58,021 bases of DNA, from NCBI GenBank assembly GCA_023425645.1, contig JAFACG010000055.1:1-58021 (forward strand), in the 5' to 3' direction. The notes under the pieces were generated by a model, which was not told the origin of the DNA, did not search any database, and saw only the letters and a list, made by a program, of their open reading frames with translations. The DNA comes from Pseudomonadota bacterium. GTDB taxonomy: Bacteria > Pseudomonadota > Gammaproteobacteria > Burkholderiales > Burkholderiaceae_B. Each line of letters starts with the position of its first letter. Position 1 is the first letter of the stretch. The position numbers and the translations under genes were made by a program. Of this stretch, positions 27,939 to 36,901 are shown in pieces.

Positions 27939-28808
27939 ATGCGGGTATTCGAGAAAAGCGGAGCGGCCCTGCTGGCGGCCCTCCTGCTGGGCGCCGCGGG
28001 GGCGGCCCCGGCGGCCTATCCGGAGCAACCGCTGCGGGTGATCCTGCCCTACGCGCCCGGCGCGGCCGGCGACATCATCTTTCGCATGATCCAGCCCGAG
28101 CTGTCGCGCGAGCTGGGCCAGACGGTCGTCATCGACTACAAGACCGGCGCGGGCGGCAATATCGGCACGCAGATGGTGGCGCGCGCCAAGCCGGATGGCT
28201 ACACGCTGCTGTTCTCGGCCACGAACAACTTCGTGATCAATCAGTTCCTGTACATGAAGATGGGCTACGACCCGCTCAAGGACCTGCACGTGATCAACAA
28301 GGTGGCCGATGCGGCGGCGTTCGTCTATGTGAATGCGCAGGTGCCGGTCAAGACCATGGCGCAGTTCCGCGACTATGTGCAGCGGCATCGCGGCTCGGCG
28401 CCGGGCGTGCAGGCGCTGATCGGCAATGAGGTGCAGATGTTCATCGGCGGCTACGGACTGGGCGCGGCCTTTCTGCCCGAAGGCAAGATACGCGCCCTGG
28501 CCGTGGCGCTGCCCGAGCGCTTCCCGGCCCTGCCGGACGTGCCCACCATAGACGAGCTGGGCTACAAGGACGTGGTGGTGAGCAACTGGTGGGCCCTGGC
28601 CGCCCCGGCCGGCACCGACGCCCGGATCCTGGACCAGGTGGAGAAGGCGCTGGACAAGGTGCTGGCCGACCCTGCCATCCGCGACAAGCTGATGGCCCAG
28701 GGCTATGTGGCGTCTTCCACCCCGGCCGCCCGGTTCCGCGCCGACCTACCCGCCCAGGCCCGCTATTGGCAGGACGTGGTGCGCAAGTCAGGCATCAGCA
28801 TCGAATAA
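27939..28808 (+). CDS. Bug-type (TctC-like) periplasmic receptor, internally shortened
   Basis: 289 residues, about 34 fewer than the neighbouring Bug protein (323). It has a signal sequence (cut near APAAYP), the mature opening YPEQPLRVILPYAPGAAGDIIFR and the family end. At residues about 145-155 the text jumps from AQFRDYVQRH to GSAPGVQAL, omitting the block that in the neighbour runs from GQMNYGSAG to LDHIPYK. The loss is in frame and the rest looks normal. That block helps line the ligand cleft, so binding may be lost or changed. It starts 20 bp after the hydrolase stop and ends before two tandem terminators. Confidence 0.85.
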   Translation: MRVFEKSGAALLAALLLGAAGAAPAAYPEQPLRVILPYAPGAAGDIIFRMIQPELSRELGQTVVIDYKTGAGGNIGTQMVARAKPDGYTLLFSATNNFVINQFLYMKMGYDPLKDLHVINKVADAAAFVYVNAQVPVKTMAQFRDYVQRHRGSAPGVQALIGNEVQMFIGGYGLGAAFLPEGKIRALAVALPERFPALPDVPTIDELGYKDVVVSNWWALAAPAGTDARILDQVEKALDKVLADPAIRDKLMAQGYVASSTPAARFRADLPAQARYWQDVVRKSGISIE

Positions 28809-28825
28809 GACGTGAACCATCCTCG

Positions 28826-28867
28826 GGGCCGGGCCGGCTTCATAGCTGGGCCAGCCCGGTCCTTTTT
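28826..28867 (+). terminator. First of two tandem terminators after the shortened Bug gene
   Basis: A 13-bp GC-rich stem (28826-28838 with 28850-28862, including two G-U pairs) is followed by five T (28863-28867). It lies 17 bp past the stop. Confidence 0.7.
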
Positions 28868-28868
28868 G

Positions 28869-28902
28869 CAGCGCCTCCTTCCGGTGGCGCTGTTTTTTTT
28901 TT
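28869..28902 (+). terminator. Second tandem terminator after the shortened Bug gene
   Basis: A 7-bp stem (CAGCGCC at 28869-28875, GGCGCTG at 28886-28892) with a 10-nt loop is followed by ten T (28893-28902). It would stop read-through into the convergent second Bug gene. Confidence 0.85.
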
Positions 28903-28947
28903 GCTCATGACAACGGCTCCGTTGCTGGGGCCGCATGCCGGCCGTCC

Positions 28948-29919
28948 TCAACCGTCCGACCGGATTCCTGCTTCGCGCACTACGTTTTCCCAGCGCCGGC
29001 TGCGCTGGTCTATCCATTGCACGGCGTCGGCCTTGGACGATTCATAGGGCCGGATGTCCAGGGTGCGCAGCATCTGCGCCGTGGAAGGGCGTTTCATGAT
29101 GTCCGCCAGCAGCGTGTTCCAGGCCTGCACCTGGTCGGGAGGCGTGCCTTTAGGGGTGAAGACCAGATAGGCGAAGCGCTCGTCGAAGTTCTCCAGGCCG
29201 GGCAGCTTGGCTTCGGCCACGGTGGGCACGTCGGGCATCAGGGGATTGCGCGTGTCGCCCGAGACCGCCAGCGGCGTGAGCTTGCCTTCCTGCACGGCGC
29301 CCAGCACCCCCGCGATCACCAGGAATCCGCTGTCGATGCGGCCGCCGTACATGTCGTTGACCACGGCGGGATTGCTCTTGTAGGGGATGTGGTCGAGCTT
29401 GACGCCGCTGTCCTGGGTCAGGGCGGACATCATCAGGTGGCCGGGCGAGCCTATGCCCGCCGAGCCGTAGTTCATCTGTCCCGTGCGCGCCTTGTCCAGG
29501 AACTGCGCCGTGGTCTTGATGCCCGAGCCGGACGGCACGACCAGCACCTGGTCGAAGGTGCCCAGCAGGGACACCAGCTCCAGCGAATCCTTCAGCCGGA
29601 AACGATTGTTCACGTAGACGTGCGGGTTGGCCGTGGCCACGGTGTCCAGGGTCAGCAGCAGGGTGTTGCCGTCCGGCTTGCTGCGGCCCACGGTCTCGGC
29701 CGCGATGGTGCCCGAGGCGCCGGCGCGGTTCTCCACCACGATGGTGCGGCCCGTGGTGGCCGAGGCCTCGCGCGCCAGCATGCGGCCCAGCACGTCCAGC
29801 GGCCCGCCGGCCGCGGAACTGACGACCAGGGTGACGGTGTCCGACTGCTGGGCCGGTGCGGCCAGGGGCAGCAGCAAGGCACAGGCGGCCAGGCTGCGAA
29901 AGAGGGGGGCGAATGTCAT
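28948..29919 (-). CDS. Bug-type (TctC-like) periplasmic receptor
   Basis: 323 residues, full length for the family. A signal sequence (LAACALLLPLAAPAQQ) precedes VTLVVSSAAGGPLDVLGRML; the central binding block MNYGSAGIGSPGHLMMSAL is present, unlike in the neighbouring copy. Such receptors belong to tripartite tricarboxylate transporters, but in Bordetella and relatives most are orphans without TctA/TctB nearby, as here. The gene follows the sulfatase gene by 45 bp on the same strand, so it may bind a sulfated compound or its product. A GGAGAC site precedes the ATG. Confidence 0.9.
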   Translation of the reverse strand: MTFAPLFRSLAACALLLPLAAPAQQSDTVTLVVSSAAGGPLDVLGRMLAREASATTGRTIVVENRAGASGTIAAETVGRSKPDGNTLLLTLDTVATANPHVYVNNRFRLKDSLELVSLLGTFDQVLVVPSGSGIKTTAQFLDKARTGQMNYGSAGIGSPGHLMMSALTQDSGVKLDHIPYKSNPAVVNDMYGGRIDSGFLVIAGVLGAVQEGKLTPLAVSGDTRNPLMPDVPTVAEAKLPGLENFDERFAYLVFTPKGTPPDQVQAWNTLLADIMKRPSTAQMLRTLDIRPYESSKADAVQWIDQRSRRWENVVREAGIRSDG

Positions 29920-29964
29920 GTTTGTCTCCAGATGGATGTGGTTATTTATGGTTGTTGCAAGGAC

Positions 29965-31554
29965 TCAGGCCAGTGCCAGGGGCAGAGGACTGGATTCGCT
30001 GTGGGCCATCAGTGTGTCCACCAGCTGGCACAACAGGCGGGTCTTCAAGTCGCGGGACGAGGGATCATCCCACAGGTTGTTCTGTTCCAGGGGGTCGGCC
30101 TGCAGGTCGTACAGCTCCCCCCATTCCGTCCCCTGATAGACGCTGATCCGGTGCGACCCGGTCAGCAGCGAGCGCAGCTTGCAGCGCTGGGGCATGTTGA
30201 AGAGCTGGCGCTGGTTTTCTTCTTCCACCAGCAAGGCCTGGCGCCATCGGGCCGGCTCGCGTCCCATCAACGGCAGCAGCGAACGGCCCTGGATGCCGTT
30301 GTAGGGCAGCAGGCCGGCGCGCTCCAGCACGGTGGGCGCGATGTCGATGGTCGAGCACAGGGCGCCGCTGCTCCCGCAGGCGGCCGGGGCGGCGGGGTCG
30401 AACCAGATGAACGGGGTGCGGATGATGCTTTGGTAGTGCACCGGGCCTTTGAGCAGCAGCTGGTGGTCGCCCATGAAATCGCCATGGTCGCTCATGAACA
30501 TGACGATGGTATTTTCGGCCAGTCCTGACTGCTGCAGATGGTCCAGCACGCGGCCGATCTCCGCATCGATGTGCGTGATGGAGCCGTAGTTCAGGGCGAT
30601 GGCCTCGCGCGCCTCGCGTTCGCTGCAGGCGAACAGGGCAGGCGTGTGCTTGACGGCCTTGCCCTGGTCGCGCTGCTGGTGCAGCCACTGGATGTGCGGG
30701 GGCGGAGTGTGCGGGCCGGGCTGGAAGGAGGCCGGCAGCGTCACCTGTTCAGGATCGTACATGTCCCAGTAGCGGCCGTGCGGCGTGAAGGGATGATGCG
30801 GATCGGGGAAGGAGCATTGGATGAAGAAGGGCTGCTGCGCCTGCGCATAATTGTCCAGCAAGGCGCGGGTGCGCGCGCCGATCCATGCCGTGGTGCTGTA
30901 TTCTTCGGGCACGCGCGTGCGCCAGGCCTGGCCGCAGCGGCTCAGTTCGAAGTCGGGGCTGGGCAGGGCCTGCTCGGGGCCGGACAGGGCGGCGATCTCG
31001 GGATGTTCGTTCTGGAGCCAGCGGCCGTAGTCGCCCCAGACCTGGTCGCCGTGGTCCACGGCCAGGTCCACATGCTCGAAGCCGTAGAAGGGCAGCGTCA
31101 TGGCGTGGTCGGGCCGGTCGCGCCAGAGCGCGCCGCATTCCTGGTCGTAATCATTGGTGGCCGCCTGGCGACGGGCCTCGCCGCGCGTGGGAGGCGCATC
31201 GGGCCTCGGGTACAGCGCGGGATCGTCCGTGATGTTCTGCAGGTGCGCCTTGCCCACCAGCGCGGTGCGCCAGCCGGCCTGGCGCAGCACGTCCACGAAG
31301 GTGGTCGACTCCAGCGGCAGGGGCACGCCGTTGTGACGCGCGCCGTGCACGGAGGGCATGCGGCCGGTCATCAGCGAGGCGCGGTTGGGCATGCAGATGG
31401 GCGTGGCGACGTAGAAGCGCTCGGCGCGCCAGCCGCGGCTGGCCAGGGCATCCAGGCTGGGCGTGTGCACTTCGGGGTTGCCGTAGCAGCCCAGGTGGTC
31501 GGCGCGGTGCTGGTCGGTGATGAACAGGAGGAAATTGGGTGCAGCGGTGGACAT
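29965..31554 (-). CDS. Type I sulfatase family hydrolase
   Basis: 529 residues. The formylglycine motif C54-M-P-N-R with downstream SLMTG identifies a Cys-type sulfatase that needs an FGE-like or anSME-like maturase; none is seen in the window. Metal ligands appear as ITDQHRADHLG near the start (DQ where many have DD) and FMSDHGDFMGDH later. No signal sequence is apparent, so it is probably cytoplasmic. Choline-sulfatase-like, arylsulfatase and phosphonate monoester hydrolase activities are all possible. It lies divergent from a LysR regulator and upstream of a Bug receptor, a typical small uptake-and-hydrolysis set. Confidence 0.88.
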   Translation of the reverse strand: MSTAAPNFLLFITDQHRADHLGCYGNPEVHTPSLDALASRGWRAERFYVATPICMPNRASLMTGRMPSVHGARHNGVPLPLESTTFVDVLRQAGWRTALVGKAHLQNITDDPALYPRPDAPPTRGEARRQAATNDYDQECGALWRDRPDHAMTLPFYGFEHVDLAVDHGDQVWGDYGRWLQNEHPEIAALSGPEQALPSPDFELSRCGQAWRTRVPEEYSTTAWIGARTRALLDNYAQAQQPFFIQCSFPDPHHPFTPHGRYWDMYDPEQVTLPASFQPGPHTPPPHIQWLHQQRDQGKAVKHTPALFACSEREAREAIALNYGSITHIDAEIGRVLDHLQQSGLAENTIVMFMSDHGDFMGDHQLLLKGPVHYQSIIRTPFIWFDPAAPAACGSSGALCSTIDIAPTVLERAGLLPYNGIQGRSLLPLMGREPARWRQALLVEEENQRQLFNMPQRCKLRSLLTGSHRISVYQGTEWGELYDLQADPLEQNNLWDDPSSRDLKTRLLCQLVDTLMAHSESSPLPLALA

Positions 31555-31663
31555 GGCCTTCCTTTTTTTGCATGACAGGGTTTTTGTCCATTATGGAAGC
31601 CAGGGCCATAATGTTAAATTGAATAATTGACAGCTATATATACAAATAATTCATGGGTGAGAC

Positions 31664-32572
31664 ATGGGCTGGAGCGATCGCATACGACTGAAGCACCTGC
31701 AGGTCCTGATCCGCTTGTGCGAGCTGAAAAGCATGAGCGACGTGGCCCGGCAGTCCAACATGACGCAGCCGGCCCTGTCCAAGTGGCTCAAGGAGCTGGA
31801 GGACAACGTGGGCATGCCGCTGTTCGAGCGCCATGCGCGCGGCATCGAGCCCTTGCCGCCGGCGCTGGAGCTGGCGCGCCAGGCGCAGGGCGTGCTCAGC
31901 CGCCTGGATCGCATGGGCGAGTCGCTGGATCAGTACCGTCAAGGCTTCCGGCAGCAGTTCGCGCTGGGGGTCTCGCCCATGGTGGCGGTGGTCTATCTGC
32001 CCGACCTGCTGCGCGACGTCTACCAGCGCCATCCGCACTGCCACGTCCGCATCCAGGAGGGCACGCTGGACATATTGGGCAAGAACCTGGAGCAGGGCGA
32101 ACTGGACCTGGTCATCGGCCGCATCGACGAGACCGGCCGCAATCCGGACATGGCCTTCATGTCCCTGGGCATGGTGCCGCTGTGCGTGGCGGTGGGCCAG
32201 AGCCATCCGCTGGCCGGGCGCTCGGGCCTGGACTGGGAGGAGCTCCTGGACTACCCCTGGGTCTTGCCGCCCAAGAGCAGTCCGATGCGCCGGCGTTTCG
32301 AACTGGCGCTCGATGCACAGGGCCTGCAGCATCCGCACTGCGCCATCGAATCGTCCTACGCCCATACCAGTGCGCGGCTGGCAGTGGACAGCCCCTTTCT
32401 GGTGCCGATGGCGCGCAGCATAGCCCAGGTCTATCCTGACTTGCGCGTGCTGGCGCTGAACTGGAGCGACGCCAGCCTGCACGGCCAACTGGGCCTGCTA
32501 TGGCGTCCGGAGGACACCGGCCAGCCCTTGCTGGAGGAAATCATAGGCTGGATGCGGGGCCGTCACGCTTAA
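31664..32572 (+). CDS. LysR-family transcriptional regulator
   Basis: 302 residues. N-terminal winged helix with LKHLQVLIRLCELKSMSDVA and TQPALSKWLKELEDNVGMPL, then a periplasmic-binding-protein-like effector domain (from about residue 90). It is divergent from the sulfatase gene across 109 bp of AT-rich DNA, the classic arrangement for a regulator of that gene. A TTGACA box lies at 31627-31632, but no convincing LysR box could be fixed by eye. Confidence 0.9.
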   Translation: MGWSDRIRLKHLQVLIRLCELKSMSDVARQSNMTQPALSKWLKELEDNVGMPLFERHARGIEPLPPALELARQAQGVLSRLDRMGESLDQYRQGFRQQFALGVSPMVAVVYLPDLLRDVYQRHPHCHVRIQEGTLDILGKNLEQGELDLVIGRIDETGRNPDMAFMSLGMVPLCVAVGQSHPLAGRSGLDWEELLDYPWVLPPKSSPMRRRFELALDAQGLQHPHCAIESSYAHTSARLAVDSPFLVPMARSIAQVYPDLRVLALNWSDASLHGQLGLLWRPEDTGQPLLEEIIGWMRGRHA

Positions 32573-32691
32573 GCATCAAGTTTCGCGGCTTGGAATGTTG
32601 TTCCCTTGCGCGATCTCAAATACTGCGCATATGCTTTTGTAACCAGGTATGGCTGGCGTGTTATTTTGTTTCGTCTGGGCGGATTATTTGT

Positions 32692-33804
32692 ATGGGAACA
32701 TTCCTGTCAGGTTGGAAGAATTTGCAAGCGATAAGCATCAGCTCCGTACGCGATACGCTGAGCGGAAAATACCATTCCCGTGATTTCATCCACGCCCGCA
32801 TGGAGTACCTGCGCACCCGGGTCATGCTGGTGGGACTGATCTTTGCCGTGCTCACCCCGCTCTGGACCATCATGGACTGGCTGGTGCTGCCCAGCTGGCC
32901 CGCCCATTTCCTGACCGCCCGGATCTTGAGCTTCGCAGGTCTGGCCGCCTGCGTGTGGCTGGCCCTGCGGGGACACCAGCGCATCCGTCTCATTTATGTG
33001 CTCAGCGGCCTGGTGTTCATCCTGCCGGCCTCCTTCTACGCCTACATGCTGCTGACCTCGGCCAGCGCCGGACGCTACGTGGTGCTGGGCTACGGGTTCA
33101 TTCCCTTCCTGCTGGTGGCCACGCTCAGCATCTTTCCCTTCACCTTGCTGGAGTCCGCGCTGGTGGGCAGCGCGCTGCTCGGCCTGCAGGTGCTGGCGTC
33201 CGTGCGTTCGGGCACCTGGATGACGGCGCAGGGTTTGCAGGACCTCTGGCTGCTGGCCGCCTTGCTGGTGGTGGCCCTGACCGCCAATTACTTTCACCTG
33301 GGCCTGCTGCTGCGGCTTTACCGGCAGGCCACCCACGACGCCCTGACGGGCCTGCTGAACCGGGGCGCGCTGAACCAGCAGCTCAAGCAGCGCGCCGATG
33401 CCGACAATCTGCATGTGCTGATGGTGGACCTGGATCACTTCAAGCAGATCAACGACACCCACGGCCATTCCGTGGGCGATGACGTGCTGATGCGCACCGC
33501 CGCCCTGCTCAAGACCCACCTGGGTCCGCAGGACCTGGCCGCCCGCTATGGCGGCGAGGAGTTCACGCTGATCCTGGCCGGCCGTACGGACGAGCAGGCG
33601 CTGGAAGTGGCCCGGCAATTGCTGCGCGAGGTGCAGGGGCAGGTCCTGTACAACCATGATCGCAAGTCGTTTCGCGTCACCGCCAGCATGGGCCTGGCGG
33701 TCTGTCCGCCGGGCCGGGAAGTCGAGTCGGTCCTGCAGGTAGCGGACGAACGCCTGTACCTGGCCAAGCAGCGCGGCCGCAACCAGGTGGTGGCGGAAGA
33801 TTGA
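32692..33804 (+). CDS. Membrane-bound diguanylate cyclase (GGDEF)
   Basis: 370 residues. About six hydrophobic segments (residues 40-205) form the sensor, followed by a GGDEF domain beginning near HDALTGLLNRGALNQ. The active site is G287-G-E-E-F, competent for making cyclic di-GMP from two GTP. The inhibitory RxxD site five residues before it reads GPQD, so the arginine is missing and product inhibition at the I-site is unlikely. The ATG at 32692 starts the first hydrophilic segment; the frame before it overlaps the LysR gene. No partner gene is adjacent. Confidence 0.88.
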   Translation: MGTFLSGWKNLQAISISSVRDTLSGKYHSRDFIHARMEYLRTRVMLVGLIFAVLTPLWTIMDWLVLPSWPAHFLTARILSFAGLAACVWLALRGHQRIRLIYVLSGLVFILPASFYAYMLLTSASAGRYVVLGYGFIPFLLVATLSIFPFTLLESALVGSALLGLQVLASVRSGTWMTAQGLQDLWLLAALLVVALTANYFHLGLLLRLYRQATHDALTGLLNRGALNQQLKQRADADNLHVLMVDLDHFKQINDTHGHSVGDDVLMRTAALLKTHLGPQDLAARYGGEEFTLILAGRTDEQALEVARQLLREVQGQVLYNHDRKSFRVTASMGLAVCPPGREVESVLQVADERLYLAKQRGRNQVVAED

Positions 33805-33811
33805 GCGGCGC

Positions 33812-34213
33812 TTAACCGGCCTGGCCGGGCGCCGCCTGCAGCCAACGGGACGCCAGGGTATCGGCGGACCGGGCGCTGTCGGTCACGTGCAAGGGATAGC
33901 CCCAGACCTTCTGCGTCAGCGGCGCCATCGCCTCGAGGGCGGCGCGCTTGTCCGGATCGGCTTCGATCATGATGTGTCCGCGCACCAGCGCCTGCAGGCG
34001 CTCCTTGTGCTGCTTGATCCACAACACCAGCTGCTTGCGCAGAGCCTGGTCGGGGTCGGCGGACAATTCCGGGGCGTCGGGGCTTATTAATACGAAGGGA
34101 CGTTCCTGGTCCAGGGCCTGCTCGAATTGCGCCAGGAATGCGGCCGCATCGGGCGGCACGCCGGGTTCGTAGACAAGATCGACCAGGGGGAAGCGTTGCA
34201 GATCAATATACAT
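33812..34213 (-). CDS. Small protein of unknown function under a Fur box
   Basis: 133 residues, no family recognised. It begins MYIDLQRFPLVDLVYEPG, has no signal or membrane segment, and alternates predicted strands and amphipathic helices, loosely like a STAS fold (weak impression only). A frame extending 66 bp upstream runs straight through the Fur box and is not used. Transcription from a promoter under the box at 34224-34258 would make it iron-repressed. It converges on the diguanylate cyclase gene with 7 bp between, and the penicillin-acylase gene ends 66 bp upstream on the same strand. Confidence 0.7.
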   Translation of the reverse strand: MYIDLQRFPLVDLVYEPGVPPDAAAFLAQFEQALDQERPFVLISPDAPELSADPDQALRKQLVLWIKQHKERLQALVRGHIMIEADPDKRAALEAMAPLTQKVWGYPLHVTDSARSADTLASRWLQAAPGQAG

Positions 34214-34223
34214 GGGGCAGCCC

Positions 34224-34258
34224 GATACAGTAATGATAATAATTATCATTACTGTATC
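34224..34258. promoter_or_regulatory. Fur box within a 35-bp perfect palindrome
   Basis: Two 17-bp arms (34224-34240 and 34242-34258) are exact inverted repeats around a single A. The core AATGATAATAATTATCATT fits the Fur consensus GATAATGATAATCATTATC closely. It lies 11 bp before the start codon of the leftward 133-residue gene, so Fur with iron would block its transcription or initiation. Confidence 0.85.
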
Positions 34259-34279
34259 TAAAACTGCCTGGCTTGTCAC

Positions 34280-36712
34280 TCAATAGCGCAGCGTCAGGGT
34301 GTCCACGGCGGCTTTTTCGACCGCCTGCCCGCCGACGGCGTCGGGCTTGCATCCGAAGCGGCTGAACAATTCAAGCTGGTCCGAGTGGTGCGGGTCCGCC
34401 TTGCCCTGGGGATCCACGAAGCCGCTCTGGCCGGGCGCGGCCACCGAGCACATGCGCACGCCTTGCGGGTCCAGCACGACCTGGAAGCTTTCGCTGCCGG
34501 TGTTCAGATAGGGCCAGACGCGGCGCTGGTGGGCCGGGTCGCCCCAGGGCACGCCGATGGCATTGCGGGCGGCGAACAGCATGGGCACGGCCGGCGCGCG
34601 CCACTTGGCCGCCTGCGCTCCCTGTTCCCCCTGCAGGCTGCGCGCCGCCTGTTCCAGGGCATCCAGCACCCACTCCCGGGCGGGGCGACCCTGCAGGAAG
34701 TCGATGGTCTGCGGCACGCCCGAGCGCGGTCCCTGGATGGCGTTCCAGATCAGCTTGGCGGCGGCTGCGGGCTGGGCGCTGCGCGGATCGTCCACGCCCG
34801 GATACAGGCCTTTCTCGTAGCTCGCATAGACGCTCTCAGGCAGCCGGCCCTTCAGGAACACCGGCACGGCGGCTTTCATCCAGGCCTGCATGACGGCCGG
34901 GGCGCTTCCACGGTAATGCCGTCCGTCTTCGTCCAGGTGCAGCTTGTAGTCCCAGCCGCGCAGCTGGGCTGCCGCTTCGCGCGCCAGGGCGCTGGCGCGC
35001 GGCAGGTCGGCGGCCTGCTGGATCAGCGGCGCGAAGTAGCGCGCGTTCAAGTCCGAGCGGGCGCCCAGCTGGTCCACCGCCCAGATTTCCTCGTCGCTCA
35101 GACGCTGCTTGGCCTGCAGCGGGGCCAGCAGCTCCTGCACGCGATCCACATAGGAAAAGTTGGAGCTGTCGGCCAGCAGGCCGGCAAAGGCCTTGTTGTT
35201 CCAGCTTGCCACATAGCCCTGTTCGGGATTCAGCACCTTGGGGTTGTGCTCGAAGGGCAGGAAGCCCTGCCATTCCATGCTGCCGTCGCCGACGGCCGGG
35301 AACTGCACCGGCTGGCCTGCCGGGCGCTGCGGCAGCCGGCCCAGCGCGGCGGCGCCGATGTTGCGCTCGGTGTCGGCATAGAACCAGGTGATGGAGGCGC
35401 TGACGCGGGCGGCCTGGGCCATGAATTCGTCCCAGTTGCGCGCCTTGGCCGCCTGCGCCCAGCCCAGCAGAGTCTCGATCTCGCGGCCTTCCCAACTGCG
35501 GCGATTGGCGTAGGCGGTGTTGTTCCTGGCGTCCCAGGTGCTGACGAAGCCCTGGACCGAGCGGTACACGTCCAGCAGCACGTCGTCCTGGCCGCGCACC
35601 TTGATGCGCACCTGCTTGTGCTCCATGGGGCGCCAGGCGCCCCGATACCAATAGCTGTGGGGATCGCCATCCTTCAGGCGCAATTGATAGACGTCGTTGG
35701 TATCCAGGGAGCCCACGGTTGAGCCCCAGGCGATGCGCCCGTTGGTGCCGAAGAGGATGGCGGGCAGGGCCACGGCGGTACTGCCGGTCAGGTCGTAGCC
35801 TGCGCCGTGCAGGCCCACGCTGTAGGTGATGGAGGGGGCGTACCAGCCTTGCTGCGGGCCATTGTACAGCACGGCGTGGCCGTGCGTGGTCTTGGCCGGC
35901 CCCAGCACCCAGGCGTTGCTGGCGGTGGGCGTGCCGTTGGCTACGGCGGGCCCCAGGGCGACGGACTGGCGATGCAGATAGTCGCGCGCGGCCTGGGACG
36001 AGAGCGCCTGCAGGGCGGCAGGCATTTGCGCCTGCGCCTTGCTTGCGGACTGCTGCGGGATGATGGTCGGGGCGGTCGGATCGTTCAGCCAGCGCAGCTG
36101 CCGGTAAAGCTGTTCGCCGCGGACCGGCCCTTCGGCCGCGCGCAGCGTCTCCAGCAGGCTCAGATTGGCCATTTCCGCCGTTCCGGCGAAGAAGCGGTTC
36201 AGTATCAGGCCCACCCAGACCATGGCGATGTCCTCGGGCTGCCATTCCGAGGGCTCGAAACCGTTGGCGATGAACTCCCTGGGCATCAGCGTGGCGGCCT
36301 GCGCCTTCACGTCGTGCACGCGCTGGGTGAAGCCCGCGGCGTAGCCTTCGAAGATGGCGCGGTCCTCGGCCGGCAGGGCGGCGAGCTGGCGGCGTATGGA
36401 TTCGGGGTCGAAGCTGCCGTGGGTGACCTTGTCCAGTTCCAGGTAATCCGGCCCCAGCACTTCGGCCACCGTGCCCCAGCCGGAGCGTTTGGCGATCTCC
36501 ATCTGGTACAGCCTGTCGGTGGCCACCGCGTAGCCATAACCGTAGAACAGCCCGTAGGTGTTCTGCGCATAGATGTGGGGCACGCCGAAACTGTCGCGCT
36601 TGATGGTCACGCTGCGTTCGGCGGGCGGGGTGGCGGCGCAGGCCGCCAGCAGCAGGCTGGCGCCCAGGACGCTCAAAGTCAGGCGGCGCGGGGAGCGGCG
36701 AGGGGAATCCAT
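34280..36712 (-). CDS. Penicillin acylase-family Ntn hydrolase, lipoprotein
   Basis: 810 residues. Lipobox LLAAC with C25 predicts a lipid-anchored periplasmic protein. The chain begins RDSFGVPHIYAQNTYGLFYG, family-typical, and the autocatalytic nucleophile is S265 in PTASNAWVLGP; self-cleavage there would give alpha and beta chains. Relatives hydrolyse penicillins, acyl-homoserine lactones, aculeacin or acyl-siderophore precursors (PvdQ). The substrate cannot be told from sequence. The start at 36712 has an AGGAGA site; an ATG 42 bp upstream would spoil the signal peptide. AT-rich DNA (36770-36830) between it and the next divergent gene is the likely promoter area. Confidence 0.88.
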   Translation of the reverse strand: MDSPRRSPRRLTLSVLGASLLLAACAATPPAERSVTIKRDSFGVPHIYAQNTYGLFYGYGYAVATDRLYQMEIAKRSGWGTVAEVLGPDYLELDKVTHGSFDPESIRRQLAALPAEDRAIFEGYAAGFTQRVHDVKAQAATLMPREFIANGFEPSEWQPEDIAMVWVGLILNRFFAGTAEMANLSLLETLRAAEGPVRGEQLYRQLRWLNDPTAPTIIPQQSASKAQAQMPAALQALSSQAARDYLHRQSVALGPAVANGTPTASNAWVLGPAKTTHGHAVLYNGPQQGWYAPSITYSVGLHGAGYDLTGSTAVALPAILFGTNGRIAWGSTVGSLDTNDVYQLRLKDGDPHSYWYRGAWRPMEHKQVRIKVRGQDDVLLDVYRSVQGFVSTWDARNNTAYANRRSWEGREIETLLGWAQAAKARNWDEFMAQAARVSASITWFYADTERNIGAAALGRLPQRPAGQPVQFPAVGDGSMEWQGFLPFEHNPKVLNPEQGYVASWNNKAFAGLLADSSNFSYVDRVQELLAPLQAKQRLSDEEIWAVDQLGARSDLNARYFAPLIQQAADLPRASALAREAAAQLRGWDYKLHLDEDGRHYRGSAPAVMQAWMKAAVPVFLKGRLPESVYASYEKGLYPGVDDPRSAQPAAAAKLIWNAIQGPRSGVPQTIDFLQGRPAREWVLDALEQAARSLQGEQGAQAAKWRAPAVPMLFAARNAIGVPWGDPAHQRRVWPYLNTGSESFQVVLDPQGVRMCSVAAPGQSGFVDPQGKADPHHSDQLELFSRFGCKPDAVGGQAVEKAAVDTLTLRY

Positions 36713-36901
36713 GTCTCTGTCTCCTTGAATGTGCTGCGCGCTGTGCCGCGGCACTGTCTCTTATGCCATGAATATACCGTCAATATTATTTATACATATA
36801 TATATCCACGAGAATATTTATAGAGGATTTCCCGAATCGGGCCGCAGCAGGGAATGAAAATTGCTGGGGGCACACATGACCTCAGACATGGGAGTACGAA
36901 C

